A DNA stretch of 64,000 bases from Rossellomorea pakistanensis (GTDB taxonomy: Bacteria; Bacillota; Bacilli; Bacillales; Bacillaceae_B), in the NCBI RefSeq assembly GCF_016908495.1, contig NZ_JAFBDZ010000003.1, forward strand, positions 62,001-126,000, in the 5' to 3' direction. The position numbers and the translations under genes are program-made. Position 1 is the first letter of the stretch, and each line of letters opens with the position of its first letter. This document shows positions 34,858 to 44,216 of this stretch, one piece after another. The notes below the pieces were generated by a model, which was given only the letters and a program-made list of their open reading frames with translations, did no database searches and had not been told where the DNA came from.

Positions 34858-35421
34858 ATGAGGCTTAGAGATATGATATTAGCAGCTATGTTCGCAGCTA
34901 TTGTTGCTGCATTAGGGGTATTTCCACCGATTACGCTTCCTTTTACACCCGTGCCGATTACCGCTCAAACCTTTGGGGTTATGTTAGCCGGCGCAGTTCT
35001 AGGAGCACGATTAGGTGGAATTTCCTTAAGTATTTTTGTGTTACTTGTTGCCATTGGTGCGCCCATTCTATCGGGTGGCAGAGGGGGAATACCGACACTG
35101 ATTGGACCAAGTGGAGGGTATATTCTTTCATGGCCAATTGCCGCTTTAGTTATCGGTTTCTTTGTGGATCGCTTTAGAGATAAACTGAAATTATGGAATA
35201 TGATTTTGTTCAATTTTATTGGAGGAATCCTGGTCGTTTATTTAGGTGGAATCTCGTATTTAGCCTTTGTATCTGATATGAGCTGGTGGGTTGCCGCTAA
35301 TTCTGCCCTTATTTACATTCCAGGTGATGCCGTGAAAGCTGTATTATCAGGAATGCTAGCGCTGCAACTCCATAAAACAGCACCTGTTGCAAAATTACAC
35401 AAAGAACAACGAGCCGCTTAA
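34858..35421 (+). CDS. bioY: Biotin transporter substrate-binding subunit BioY
   Basis: A 187-residue membrane protein with six helices, of the ECF-type S-component BioY family: FPPITLPFTPVPITAQTFGVMLAGAVLGARLGG and IGPSGGYILSWPIAALVIGF are family hallmarks. It imports biotin, with or without the shared EcfAT module. ATG 34858 aligns with known BioY starts; TTG 34855 is at slightly better spacing from GGGGG (34843-34847) and cannot be excluded. In B. subtilis bioYB (yhfU) precedes yhfT and yhfS, exactly the order here. Confidence 0.93.
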   Translation: MRLRDMILAAMFAAIVAALGVFPPITLPFTPVPITAQTFGVMLAGAVLGARLGGISLSIFVLLVAIGAPILSGGRGGIPTLIGPSGGYILSWPIAALVIGFFVDRFRDKLKLWNMILFNFIGGILVVYLGGISYLAFVSDMSWWVAANSALIYIPGDAVKAVLSGMLALQLHKTAPVAKLHKEQRAA

Positions 35422-35519
35422 GACTTTTGAATAGATTTAGTAGAAGCTAACCCAAATTAATGTGTAGGGATCACCTCTTTATCATCTAGAGAAATCTATG
35501 TTGATGAATACAATTTGAT

Positions 35520-35548
35520 TCCCAACTCTATTGGGAGCTTCTTTTTTT
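35520..35548 (+). terminator. Terminator between bioY and yhfT-like gene
   Basis: TCCCAA (35520-35525) pairs with TTGGGA (35531-35536), then a run of seven Ts at 35542-35548. Read-through would be needed for one bioY-yhfTS message. Confidence 0.75.
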
Positions 35549-35624
35549 ACGCTTTCTTGCTTAGGACATCCATTCATGATTTGATAGAATTAGAGAAAAA
35601 TAGCATAGATGGGGAGCTACGGAC

Positions 35625-37073
35625 ATGTTTATTGGAGATCATCTAGAAACATTTAGTATAGAGCAGAACGAGAAACCTGCGATTGTTTCAAAAGAAAAAG
35701 TCATAACATACGGAGAGTTTACCCGTATTGTGATAACTTTACAAAAAAAGCTTTATTCAATTGCAAAAAAGGGAAAAAAAGTTGCTCTATTAATGGACGA
35801 TGATACAAATTTTTTACACTTATTTTTTGCGATTATTCGAAACGGTTGTATCGCTGTACCACTCGATCCAAAGTGGACGAAAAATGAACGGGATCATGCC
35901 CTTACGATTTCAAAACCAGATCTTCTTATCACTTCTCATAATATTGAGCATAGTGAAGCTCTTTCCGTTATTAACTTTGATCAATTAACAAGACAACAAG
36001 AGAGGAATGAAGACATAAAACCATTTTTGACTTTGGATAATCTTTTTTATATTGGGTTTACATCAGGCTCATCTGGGAAACCAAAAGGGTTTATTAGAAA
36101 TCATCGTTCATGGCTTGAGAGCTTCAACGTTTATGAAAATGTATTTGATTTAAATTCAACTCAATCAATGATTTCACCAGGTCCTCTTTGTCACTCTCTT
36201 AGCTTGTTTACAAGTGTTCATACGATACATATGGGGGCAACTTTGTACGTCTCACCCCAATTTGATCCAATTGATTTATATCGCTGGATGACAGAAGAAA
36301 AGGTGGATGTATTTGTTGGGGTACCGACGATGGTCGAGGGGATCACAAGATCGAATCAATCAAACATTAATACTAGAGTAAAAAGAATGATCGTTTCAGG
36401 CGCAGGCTGGCCACAAAACTCGATTACCCATGCAAAAAATATGTTTCCAATGGCACAATTGTATGAGTATTATGGAGCATCTGAGCTTAGTTTTGTATCA
36501 TATAAAGAATTAACCAAAGAAGTTTCAGGCTCAAGTAAGCTATTTCCTAATGTGAACGTGTCTATTTTAAATGAAAAACGAATGAATTGTAAGGAAGGTC
36601 AAGTAGGGGAAGTGTTTGTTAATAGTCCGATGCTATTTACTGGCTATATTAATAATGATGAAGAAACGAGAAAAGTACTCTCTGAGTTTGGAGCAACTGT
36701 CGGGGATATTGGCTGCTTAGAAGAGAATGGAAATCTTACCTTAGTGGGACGGAGTAGTAATATGCTGAAAAGTGGAGGACTTAAAATATATCCTGAGGAA
36801 ATAGAATCCGTATTAAAAGGAATGGATGAAATCAATGAAGTTGTTGTTATTGGAGTAGAAGATGATTATTGGGGAGAAAAGGTTGTCGCTCTAATCGAAT
36901 GGAAAAATCAAGATCAACGTAAAACAGTTGAAGAAATAAAGAATTATTGTCAAACACACCTTTCTTCCTATAAGTGTCCAAAACAATTTATTTCAAGGGA
37001 AAGTTTTCATTACACAAAAAGTGGAAAAATTGATCGTCAAGCCATACGAAGGGAAATGGAGGAAGATACATGA
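35625..37073 (+). CDS. yhfT: AMP-forming acyl-CoA ligase, YhfT-like
   Basis: A 482-residue member of the ANL adenylate-forming enzymes. Core motifs: FYIGFTSGSSGKPKGF (P loop), YEYYGASELSFVS (A5), GRSSNMLKSGGLKIYPEEIE (hinge, A8) and the C-terminal lysine in KSGKIDRQAI. It should activate a carboxylic acid as acyl-AMP and load it on CoA. It ends in a 4-base overlap with the thiolase gene. Order and type match B. subtilis yhfT, a neighbour of bioYB. The substrate is unknown; a link to biotin precursor (pimeloyl) supply has been considered for this operon but is not shown by the sequence. Confidence 0.87.
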   Translation: MFIGDHLETFSIEQNEKPAIVSKEKVITYGEFTRIVITLQKKLYSIAKKGKKVALLMDDDTNFLHLFFAIIRNGCIAVPLDPKWTKNERDHALTISKPDLLITSHNIEHSEALSVINFDQLTRQQERNEDIKPFLTLDNLFYIGFTSGSSGKPKGFIRNHRSWLESFNVYENVFDLNSTQSMISPGPLCHSLSLFTSVHTIHMGATLYVSPQFDPIDLYRWMTEEKVDVFVGVPTMVEGITRSNQSNINTRVKRMIVSGAGWPQNSITHAKNMFPMAQLYEYYGASELSFVSYKELTKEVSGSSKLFPNVNVSILNEKRMNCKEGQVGEVFVNSPMLFTGYINNDEETRKVLSEFGATVGDIGCLEENGNLTLVGRSSNMLKSGGLKIYPEEIESVLKGMDEINEVVVIGVEDDYWGEKVVALIEWKNQDQRKTVEEIKNYCQTHLSSYKCPKQFISRESFHYTKSGKIDRQAIRREMEEDT

Positions 37074-38218
37074 ATGAAGCCGTCATCATAACAGCTAAAA
37101 GAACTCCAATCGGTAAGATCGGAGGAATACTAAAGGATTATGGTCCAGAAGACCTAACAGCCAAGGTTATTCGATCGATTATTCATGAATATCCCTTCAT
37201 AGCAAATTCCATTGATGATGTCATCCTAGGAAACACGGTTGGACCTGGTGGGAATTTGGCAAGACTTTCAGCATTAACGGCAGGCTTACCCCTATTTGTT
37301 TCAGGTCTAACATTAGATCGTCAATGTGGATCAGGATTAGAAGCCGTCGTGACAGCATGCCGTTTTATCCAGGCAGGCGCTGGAGACATTTATTTAGCCG
37401 GTGGGGTAGAAAGTACAAGTAAAGCCCCATGGAAAATTGAAAAACCTGCTAATTCCTATAGTCCATTACCACCGAAAATGTTTACAAGAGCGCGATTTTC
37501 ACCAGATGAAATTGGTGATCCTGAAATGGGGGTAGCGGCTGAAAATGTAGCAGAGAAATATGCAATCTCAAGGGATGATCAAGATCGATATTCCTTATTA
37601 AGTCATCAAAAAGCTGTTAAATCCTTAGAAAATGGAAGGTTTGAAGATGAAATTGTATTGGTTGGTGAAACCTCTCGTGATGAATGTCCGAGGCAGAATA
37701 CATCCTTTGATAAACTTCAAAGCCTTCCACCTGTTTTCAAATCAAATGGTACCGTCACTGCAGGGAATGCCTGTCCAATTAATGATGGCGCTGCCATTGT
37801 CCTTGTAATGTCTAAACAAAAGTGTGTTGAGTTAGGAATCAAGCCGACAATACAGTTTGTTAATAGCTCTGTCAAAGGAGTAGATCCAAATCTATTAGGA
37901 ATCGGACCAATTCCTGCTGTTCAAACTCTTTTAGAAAAAGAAAATTTAACGATCGAAGATATTGACACAATAGAGTTTAATGAAGCTTTCGCCTCTCAAG
38001 TTCTTGCTTCATTGAAAGAATTAAATATAAATGAAGAAAAGGTCAATAGAGGCGGAGGAGCGATTGCGCTAGGTCATCCTTATGGAGCATCAGGAGCCAT
38101 TCTTGTAACAAGATTATTTTATGAAATGAAAAGAAGAAAGGACCGATACGGAATCGCCACCTTAGGTATTGGTGGCGGCATGGGGCTTGCTGCTTTATTT
38201 AAGGAGATCGAGGAATAA
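37070..38218 (+). CDS. yhfS: Thiolase (acetyl-CoA C-acyltransferase), YhfS-like
   Basis: A 382-residue thiolase. The nucleophile cysteine is in LDRQCGSGLEAV, the acid/base histidine in GGGAIALGHPYGASGA and EFNEAFASQ precedes it; the second active-site cysteine of degradative thiolases, normally in the C-terminal 'CxGGG' motif, is replaced: the motif reads GIATLGIGGGMG, with Leu where Cys is expected. That suggests a variant activity or loss of classic thiolysis. The gene overlaps the ligase by 4 bases. Confidence 0.87.
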   Translation: MNEAVIITAKRTPIGKIGGILKDYGPEDLTAKVIRSIIHEYPFIANSIDDVILGNTVGPGGNLARLSALTAGLPLFVSGLTLDRQCGSGLEAVVTACRFIQAGAGDIYLAGGVESTSKAPWKIEKPANSYSPLPPKMFTRARFSPDEIGDPEMGVAAENVAEKYAISRDDQDRYSLLSHQKAVKSLENGRFEDEIVLVGETSRDECPRQNTSFDKLQSLPPVFKSNGTVTAGNACPINDGAAIVLVMSKQKCVELGIKPTIQFVNSSVKGVDPNLLGIGPIPAVQTLLEKENLTIEDIDTIEFNEAFASQVLASLKELNINEEKVNRGGGAIALGHPYGASGAILVTRLFYEMKRRKDRYGIATLGIGGGMGLAALFKEIEE

Positions 38219-38246
38219 AGAAAATGTAGTTTGGGAAGGGATGCTC

Positions 38247-39026
38247 ATGCTAAAAGATCGTGTCATAATCATAACAGGCTCCACTAGGGGAATTGGAAAA
38301 AGCATTGCTTTAGAACTCGCAAAAGATGGAGCGAAAATCGTTGTAAATGGAACAAATTCGGAAGAGGTTAATAATGTAGTAAATGAGTTAAGAGCTTTAG
38401 GACATACCGCTATTGGAGTACCTGGCAGAGTTCAAGAAATGTCTACTGGAAGAATGCTTGTTAAAGAAGCAGTGAAAGCATTTGGAGGGGTGGATGTTTT
38501 AATTAATAATGCAGGAAATGTTAAGGATCAAATGACTCATCGATTAGCAGAAGAAGACTGGGATTCTGTTATTGATGTCCATCTAAAAGGAACGTTTTCA
38601 TGTACAAAAGCCTTTATCGATTATCAGAAATCCAAGGGAGGCGGCATGATCATGAATATGACTTCTTTAGCGGGAGTGGAAGGTTCTATTGGTCAACTAA
38701 ATTATAGTGCCGCAAAAGCTGGCATCATAGGAATGACAAAAACCTTAGCAAAAGAACTAAAAAGAATGAACATCAAAGTTGTAGCAATCGCACCTGCTGC
38801 TTTAACAGATATGACCATTCCACATGTTGAGAAAGCGAGAAAAAAGGCGGAGGAAAAAGGAGAACAACTCGACCCATACTGGGAAATTGGGATGGCAAAC
38901 GATGTCGCTTATTTTATCAAAGACATTATTCTTAACCGAGCTGATTTTGAATCAGGAGAAATCTACAGTGTAAACGGTAAAACGATAGGAAAATGGGAAA
39001 GTCCTAAATGGATGAAAAGAAATTAG
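38247..39026 (+). CDS. Short-chain dehydrogenase/reductase (FabG-like)
   Basis: A 259-residue classical SDR: TGSTRGIGKS cofactor loop, NNAG (LINNAGN), catalytic serine in MNMTSLAG and Y-S-A-A-K (LNYSAAKAGIIG). Such enzymes reduce 3-oxoacyl or similar groups with NAD(P)H. It lies 28 bases after the thiolase and likely works with the ligase and thiolase on a CoA-bound substrate. ATG 38247 sits 6 bases after GGGAAGGG; ATG 38241 is too close. Confidence 0.9.
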   Translation: MLKDRVIIITGSTRGIGKSIALELAKDGAKIVVNGTNSEEVNNVVNELRALGHTAIGVPGRVQEMSTGRMLVKEAVKAFGGVDVLINNAGNVKDQMTHRLAEEDWDSVIDVHLKGTFSCTKAFIDYQKSKGGGMIMNMTSLAGVEGSIGQLNYSAAKAGIIGMTKTLAKELKRMNIKVVAIAPAALTDMTIPHVEKARKKAEEKGEQLDPYWEIGMANDVAYFIKDIILNRADFESGEIYSVNGKTIGKWESPKWMKRN

Positions 39027-39092
39027 AAATAGATTAACGAATGGTGATTTGTGGAACAATATAAAGTATGTAAAAGTAAAGGAGGAGAATGC

Positions 39093-40481
39093 ATGAATTA
39101 TAGAGTGGAAAAAGACACTATTGGTGAAATAAATGTCCCCTCTGAAAAATATTGGGGGGCACAAACACAAAGAAGTCTCGACAATTTTAAAATAAGCCAA
39201 GAAAGAATGCCTTTAGAAGTCACATATGCTTTTGCACAATTAAAAAAGGCAGCAGCCATTGTCAATCAAGATCTTGGTAAGTTGTCGTCTGAAAAGATGA
39301 AGAGCATTACAAAAGCTTGTGATGAGATCATAGAGGGGAAATTAGACGAGCATTTCCCATTAGTTGTTTGGCAAACAGGAAGTGGTACCCAATCCAATAT
39401 GAATGTCAACGAAGTGGTAGCTTATCGAGCAAATCAAATTCTTAAAGAAATCGGGTCGACCGAAAAAGTTCATCCAAATGATGATGTCAATATGTCCCAA
39501 AGCTCCAATGATACCTTTCCGACAGCCATGCATATTGCAGCTGTTAAGGAAATGAATGAATCTCTTTATCCATCTGTAAATCAATTCCAACAGACATTAA
39601 ATCAAAAAGAGCAAGAATTTATGAGAATCATAAAGATTGGGCGAACACATCTACAAGATGCTACACCATTAACTCTTGGTCAAGAAATCAGTGGCTGGAG
39701 AGCAATGGTCGAAAAATCCCTTCGAATGATTAAAGAAAGTAGTAAACATTTATTAAATCTCGCAATAGGCGGGACAGCTGTTGGAACCGGAATAAACGCT
39801 GACCCTTCATTTGGTGATAAAGTAGCGAATCAATTAGCCAAACAAACAGGTTACTCATTTGTATCCTCAGATAATAAATTCCATGCATTAACCTCACATG
39901 ACGAAATCGTGCACGTTCACGGCGCCTTAAAGGGGTTAGCAGCAGATGTTATGAAGATTGCCAATGACATTCGCTGGCTTGCAAGTGGACCGAGAAGCGG
40001 GATTGGTGAAATCATCCTTCCTGCAAATGAACCAGGAAGTTCAATAATGCCAGGTAAAGTCAACCCCACCCAAAGTGAAGCGTTGACAATGGTATCTGTT
40101 CAGGTTTTTGGAAATGATGCCAGCATTGGGTTTGCAGCAAGTCAGGGGAATTTTGAACTAAATGTATTTAAACCTGTGATTATCCATAATTTTCTTCAAT
40201 CAGTCCGGTTACTTTCAGATGGAATTAAATCTTTTGATGAGAAATGCGCAGCAGGAATCGAAGTGAATGAAGAAGTAATCGAGAAATTCGTTAACCATTC
40301 ACTCATGCTTGTCACGGCTCTAAATCCGTATATTGGGTATGAAAAAGCAGCAGAAATTGCTAAATTAGCTCACCGGGAAAAACTAACCTTGAAAGAAGCC
40401 GCTTTAAGAACAGGTTATCTCACCGAGAAACAATATGAGGAATGGATTAATCCATTGAAAATGGTGAATTTACCAGATTAA
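39093..40481 (+). CDS. fumC: Class II fumarate hydratase
   Basis: The 462-residue product is full length for FumC/CitG. Signature [11 protein letters not shown] (the mobile loop with the catalytic serine), [14 protein letters not shown], the histidine of [10 protein letters not shown] and SSNDTFPTA are all present. It converts fumarate to malate in the TCA cycle. ATG 39093 follows GGAGGAG; the earlier in-frame codons from 39051 lack a ribosome site. In B. subtilis citG lies elsewhere, so the position beside the SDR gene is particular to this lineage. Confidence 0.96.
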   Translation: MNYRVEKDTIGEINVPSEKYWGAQTQRSLDNFKISQERMPLEVTYAFAQLKKAAAIVNQDLGKLSSEKMKSITKACDEIIEGKLDEHFPLVVWQTGSGTQSNMNVNEVVAYRANQILKEIGSTEKVHPNDDVNMSQSSNDTFPTAMHIAAVKEMNESLYPSVNQFQQTLNQKEQEFMRIIKIGRTHLQDATPLTLGQEISGWRAMVEKSLRMIKESSKHLLNLAIGGTAVGTGINADPSFGDKVANQLAKQTGYSFVSSDNKFHALTSHDEIVHVHGALKGLAADVMKIANDIRWLASGPRSGIGEIILPANEPGSSIMPGKVNPTQSEALTMVSVQVFGNDASIGFAASQGNFELNVFKPVIIHNFLQSVRLLSDGIKSFDEKCAAGIEVNEEVIEKFVNHSLMLVTALNPYIGYEKAAEIAKLAHREKLTLKEAALRTGYLTEKQYEEWINPLKMVNLPD

Positions 40482-40495
40482 TCTCATTAAAGGAA

Positions 40496-40520
40496 AGCCC
40501 TTGACGAAAAGTCAAGGGCT
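40496..40520. terminator. Hairpin between fumC and sspB
   Basis: AGCCCTTGAC (40496-40505) pairs with GTCAAGGGCT (40511-40520), loop GAAAA. It serves the convergent fumC and sspB genes. Confidence 0.85.
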
Positions 40521-40546
40521 CGAGTCATGTTATTCAATTTTTTTAA

Positions 40547-40762
40547 TTAAGCTTGTCCGCCGAATTGTTGCTCAGCCATTTGTACAAGACGCTTAGTGAT
40601 CTCTCCACCTACAGATCCGTTTGCACGAGATGTAGCATCTGGTCCAAGTTGTACGCCGAACTCAGAAGCGATTTCAAACTTCATTTGATCGATAGCTGCT
40701 TGTGCTCCTGGTGCAACTAATTGGTTAGAAGAATTGCCGCGAGATTGTTGTTGTTGTGGCAT
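40547..40762 (-). CDS. sspB: Alpha/beta-type small acid-soluble spore protein
   Basis: A 71-residue SASP with both family signatures: the GPR protease site around KFEIASEFG and the C-terminal [22 protein letters not shown]. SASPs coat and protect DNA in the dormant spore and are made in the forespore under sigma-G. It has an AAGGAGATGA ribosome site. In B. subtilis sspB lies at this point, next to yheE. A sigma-G promoter should lie in 40790-40850, but I could not fix its elements. Confidence 0.96.
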   Translation of the reverse strand: MPQQQQSRGNSSNQLVAPGAQAAIDQMKFEIASEFGVQLGPDATSRANGSVGGEITKRLVQMAEQQFGGQA

Positions 40763-41075
40763 GTTCTGTCATCTCCTTGTTGTGTAATATAGTTTTTTGG
40801 TTGGGTTAGTTGGAATTGCACCAACTCGCTACATTGTAGTGACCATCTATTATGGTGTAACCCAGTAATCAAGAATTAAGACTTCTACAAGTCTCCTTAT
40901 TGAATGTTTTCAGCTGTTAATCCCGCTGTTACTAAGTATTATGGATATCCTGAGGATTTATATTCAAAAAAAATAGAGGGAATTTCTTCCTAATGAATAA
41001 CATGTTTTGTGTACATATTTCATTGTTTTTCAGAGAGGATATAATTATACAAACATGTGAAAAATGGTGATAAAG
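40763..41075. other. Divergent intergenic region sspB / small zinc-ribbon gene
   Basis: It should hold the forespore promoter of sspB. The repeat GTTGGAATTGCACCAAC (about 40808-40824, an imperfect inverted repeat) is the only structure seen; no RNA or short gene was recognised. Confidence 0.4.
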
Positions 41076-41327
41076 ATGAAGGCATGTGCATTATGTAATG
41101 GAGTCTCTCACTATAAAGAAAACTGTCCTCAGTGTGGAAGAATATTGATGGATTATGGCAGAGTGTATGATTATTATGATGATTATAGTGCCTATATGGA
41201 TATCGATAGTATTCAATTAGCAGATGGAATACCCAGGAGTTCTGGAGACGAGGAATGTTTACACTTATTTGGATGCTCGAATTGCTTAGTTGAAAAACCT
41301 ATAAATATCCCTTTTACTACAATATAA
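41076..41327 (+). CDS. Small zinc-ribbon protein, unknown
   Basis: An 83-residue protein with paired cysteines CALC (4-7) and CPQC (about 16-19) near the start and CLHLFGCSNC near the end, enough for one or two zinc sites. The middle is acidic and tyrosine-rich (DYGRVYDYYDDYSAYMDID). Similar uncharacterised proteins occur in other Bacillus species. ATG 41076 follows GGTGA by 5 bases. It ends in a strong terminator. Confidence 0.75.
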   Translation: MKACALCNGVSHYKENCPQCGRILMDYGRVYDYYDDYSAYMDIDSIQLADGIPRSSGDEECLHLFGCSNCLVEKPINIPFTTI

Positions 41328-41328
41328 A

Positions 41329-41362
41329 AACGGAGTTGCCTATTTGAGGCTTAACTCCGTTA
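41329..41362. terminator. Bidirectional terminator
   Basis: AACGGAGTT (41329-41337) with inner GCC pairs with GGC and AACTCCGTT (41353-41361), between convergent genes. Confidence 0.85.
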
Positions 41363-41396
41363 TATTCTTTATCCGTAATTAGATATGTGAGGGTGC

Positions 41397-42494
41397 TTAT
41401 CTAATTCTGCTTTCTGTTTCAACATCGAAAAAGTGTGCTTTATTCATATCAAAGGCAAGATCGATGGTTTGACCTGCTTGAATATCTGCACGTGAATCGA
41501 CACGAGCTACAAATTCTTGGCCGCTTAATTGTGAATAAAGCATTGTTTCTGCTCCAGTAAGCTCTGAAACTTCAATTGCTGCTTTAATCTTCGTACCTTG
41601 TGAAGAATCGATGAATAGAGGTTCATCATGAATATCTTCAGGTCGTACCCCTAAAATTAACGATTCTCCTACATATCCCTGTTCACGCAAAACTTTCATT
41701 TTACCTTCAGGAACTGCAACCGAAGCATCGCCAATTTTAAATGAACCATCTTCCAATGTTCCATTGAAGAAGTTCATTGCTGGTGATCCAATAAATCCTC
41801 CAACGAATACGTTTTCAGGATTATCATATACTTCTTTCGGAGATCCCACTTGTTGAATGATCCCGTCTTTCATAACAACGATTCGAGAAGCCATTGTCAT
41901 CGCTTCTGTTTGGTCATGGGTTACATAAATAGTTGTTGTTTGTAAACGTTGATGAAGTTTGGCGATTTCAGCACGCATTTGAACACGAAGCTTTGCGTCC
42001 AAGTTAGATAGAGGTTCATCCATTAAGAAGACTTTCGCATCACGGACAATCGCACGCCCTAATGCAACACGCTGACGCTGACCACCAGATAAAGCTTTCG
42101 GTTTACGATCCAACAATGCTTCTAGGCCAAGAATCTTTGCTGCATCCTTTACACGACGGTCAATTTCTTGCTTATCGAATTTACGAAGCTTTAATCCAAA
42201 AGCCATATTGTCATAAACGCTCATATGTGGATAGAGTGCATAGTTTTGGAAAACCATCGCAATATCACGATCTTTTGGTGCCACATCATTCACACGTTTT
42301 CCATCGATAGAGAAATCACCTTGAGAGATTTCCTCTAACCCGGCAATCATACGAAGTGTCGTTGACTTTCCGCAACCAGATGGTCCTACAAATACGATAA
42401 ACTCTTTGTCTTGAATATTGAGATTAAAATCTTTTACAGCGGTTACATTTTTCTCGTACACTTTATAAATATTTTCTAGCTTTAACTCTGCCAA
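41397..42494 (-). CDS. msmX: Multi-sugar ABC transporter ATPase MsmX/UgpC type
   Basis: A 365-residue ATPase, the length of B. subtilis MsmX. Walker A GPSGCGKST, Q loop VFQNYALYPHMSV, LSGGQRQR, Walker B VFLMDEPLSNLD and the C-terminal TOBE/OB regulatory domain (about 235-365, with LGVRPEDIHDE) are present. MsmX energises several carbohydrate importers whose permeases are encoded elsewhere; no permease or binding protein is nearby here, which fits that shared role. Confidence 0.94.
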   Translation of the reverse strand: MAELKLENIYKVYEKNVTAVKDFNLNIQDKEFIVFVGPSGCGKSTTLRMIAGLEEISQGDFSIDGKRVNDVAPKDRDIAMVFQNYALYPHMSVYDNMAFGLKLRKFDKQEIDRRVKDAAKILGLEALLDRKPKALSGGQRQRVALGRAIVRDAKVFLMDEPLSNLDAKLRVQMRAEIAKLHQRLQTTTIYVTHDQTEAMTMASRIVVMKDGIIQQVGSPKEVYDNPENVFVGGFIGSPAMNFFNGTLEDGSFKIGDASVAVPEGKMKVLREQGYVGESLILGVRPEDIHDEPLFIDSSQGTKIKAAIEVSELTGAETMLYSQLSGQEFVARVDSRADIQAGQTIDLAFDMNKAHFFDVETESRIR

Positions 42495-42593
42495 AAGAAT
42501 CTCCTCCTATTTTATACAATCGTTAGAATCTATAAATTCATTTTAACGAAAGCCCTTACATTCGAGTATGTGTACATTGCACAAAAATTCTTA

Positions 42594-43508
42594 CTATTTA
42601 TTGGGCAGGTTGTTCTTCTGAAAAAAAAGACACCCTAGATAAGAAGTAAGAGCTCCTTGAAAACTCTTAATATCGAGACCGCTTTTTTCGATGAACTTAT
42701 CAATTCTATACTGAACACTGTTTCTATGCATGAAAAGAGCCTTCGCTGTTTGTGTTGTGTTTGAATGATTCTCTAAATAAGTTTTAATGGTTGTTACAAG
42801 CTCGGGATCTTCAATAAAGGTTTGTTCAATACTGTGAAACCATTCTTTTTTTTCGGCAAGTGGTATTTTTTCAAGAATGATATGGGGGAGAATCGATTCA
42901 AGACTATGTATTCGTTTGCTTGTAAGTCTTTCTCTTGCATTATTAAATAATTCTTCTTCTTTTCTAAATAAGGAAATAAAAGAAGAGTTAAATGGATAAA
43001 ATTTTCCAATAAAGAATTGGGGAACTGTATATAAATCACTTTCGAGTACTTGAATACTAGAAAGTAATTGTTCTTCCGTAATATTCCACTGTGAGTGTTC
43101 TTCAATAATGCACCCATTTGATTCGGATTCAAAGATCACAATACCGTTTTCAGAAAAAAGATGCTCCATTGCTTCAGAAAGAATAGAGAAATCAGTGGTG
43201 TCTTTCAGTGAAAAATGGATGGTTCTGTACAGCTTGTCTGAATGAACATCGACGGAATTCCCTTGGTAAAGAAATTCGTACCAGATAATACTGTTGGTGT
43301 TCTTATTTAAAGGCTCTGATATAGGGCACCATTCTTCAAATAGAGTTTGAAGTAATTCTGTCTCTTTTATTGTAAGATCTGTTTTCGGAATTCCGATATA
43401 TTGCTTTGTATTATGGACTTTTAGCCAAAGGTGATCATTTGGATAAAATGAAACTGGATTTTCGGAATGTATCGAATTTGGATATTTTTTAAGAAGTTGC
43501 TTTAACAT
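42594..43508 (-). CDS. PucR/CdaR-type transcriptional regulator
   Basis: A 304-residue protein ending in the PucR C-terminal helix-turn-helix (about 245-295: TIKTYLENHSNTTQTAKALFMHRNSVQYRIDKFIEKSGLDI). The N-terminal two thirds is a poorly conserved sensing region. It lies just upstream of msmX on the same strand (100 bases), so control of sugar import is plausible, though unproven. ATG 43508 follows AGAGGGA; the 10 earlier in-frame codons are probably not translated. Confidence 0.82.
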   Translation of the reverse strand: MLKQLLKKYPNSIHSENPVSFYPNDHLWLKVHNTKQYIGIPKTDLTIKETELLQTLFEEWCPISEPLNKNTNSIIWYEFLYQGNSVDVHSDKLYRTIHFSLKDTTDFSILSEAMEHLFSENGIVIFESESNGCIIEEHSQWNITEEQLLSSIQVLESDLYTVPQFFIGKFYPFNSSFISLFRKEEELFNNARERLTSKRIHSLESILPHIILEKIPLAEKKEWFHSIEQTFIEDPELVTTIKTYLENHSNTTQTAKALFMHRNSVQYRIDKFIEKSGLDIKSFQGALTSYLGCLFFQKNNLPNK

Positions 43509-43571
43509 GAATTTCCCTCTTTTAATCGTTTCTTTCATTTTACGAAAAAATAGAGAAGTTTCAAAGTGAAA

Positions 43572-43620
43572 AAGGTGTTAGATGAACCACCTCATACCCT
43601 GAGATGGTTTCTAACACCTT
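43572..43620. terminator. Long hairpin terminator
   Basis: AAGGTGTTAG (43572-43581) pairs with CTAACACCTT (43611-43620), extended by GAACCACCTCA with TGAGATGGTTTC, followed by TCTTCT. On the minus strand it ends the small gene at 43629-43823. Confidence 0.8.
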
Positions 43621-43628
43621 CTTCTAAC

Positions 43629-43823
43629 TTAATGATATTGATGGGGAGGAGCTTCTTCAGGAAATTCTTTAGCTTCCTCAATGTTAGTCGAATCTTCTCT
43701 CATATGAACAGACCCGCCACACATGCCTTCATTAATAAAACGATCGACATCTAAAAAAACCTGATCTCTTCCTTCGTATTGTGTATCCGGTAGAAATTGA
43801 TATTCCTTCTCTTTTTCCTTCAA
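43629..43823 (-). CDS. Conserved small acidic protein, unknown
   Basis: 64 residues, acidic and soluble: MKEKEKEYQFLPDTQYEGRD, a middle with DRFINEGMCGGSVHMRED and an end rich in Glu, Pro and His. ATG 43823 follows AAGGAGATGATG. It looks like a genuine small Bacillus protein next to yheE but I do not recognise a family. Confidence 0.65.
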   Translation of the reverse strand: MKEKEKEYQFLPDTQYEGRDQVFLDVDRFINEGMCGGSVHMREDSTNIEEAKEFPEEAPPHQYH

Positions 43824-43909
43824 AGCTCATCATCTCCTTAAGGATATTTTTTGATGATCAAAAGGACTTCATGTATAGAGCTTTATGGAAAATTTCTTCG
43901 GAAACATTT

Positions 43910-44119
43910 TTATTCGTAAACATGAAAGAGCATGAGTTCATGAATTTGTTTTTTGATGAAATCTTGATTTTCTTCGCTCGGGGATTGACCAATCCACTCA
44001 ATTTCACCGGTTTTATGATAATTCCCCTCATACCTGACCCCTTTGAAAAAGAATGTAAACACCCATCCTGGAAGCTGTTTATTGTCATACATATTCTTAA
44101 ATTGAAAATGTGAAATCAC
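43910..44119 (-). CDS. yheE: YheE-like protein (DUF5342)
   Basis: A 69-residue protein: VISHFQFKNMYDNKQLPGWV, FKGVRYEGNYHKTGEIEWIG and KKQIHELMLFHVYE match YheE of B. subtilis, which has the same neighbours. The start is GTG 44119, 5 bases after GAGGTGA; the ATG at 44140 is upstream of that site. Its function is unknown. Confidence 0.82.
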   Translation of the reverse strand: MISHFQFKNMYDNKQLPGWVFTFFFKGVRYEGNYHKTGEIEWIGQSPSEENQDFIKKQIHELMLFHVYE

Positions 44120-44216
44120 TTCTATCACCTCAACGTTCATTGTAAAGGGTTTTTGCTAAAGATGAAAGTTGCTGATATGGCAAAATAAAAGATTAGTTTG
44201 CTCGGGTTTGAGGGTG

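Noticed and set aside
40780-40860. Sigma-G promoter of sspB
   Set aside because: It is expected from biology, but no -35/-10 pair with correct spacing could be fixed by eye.
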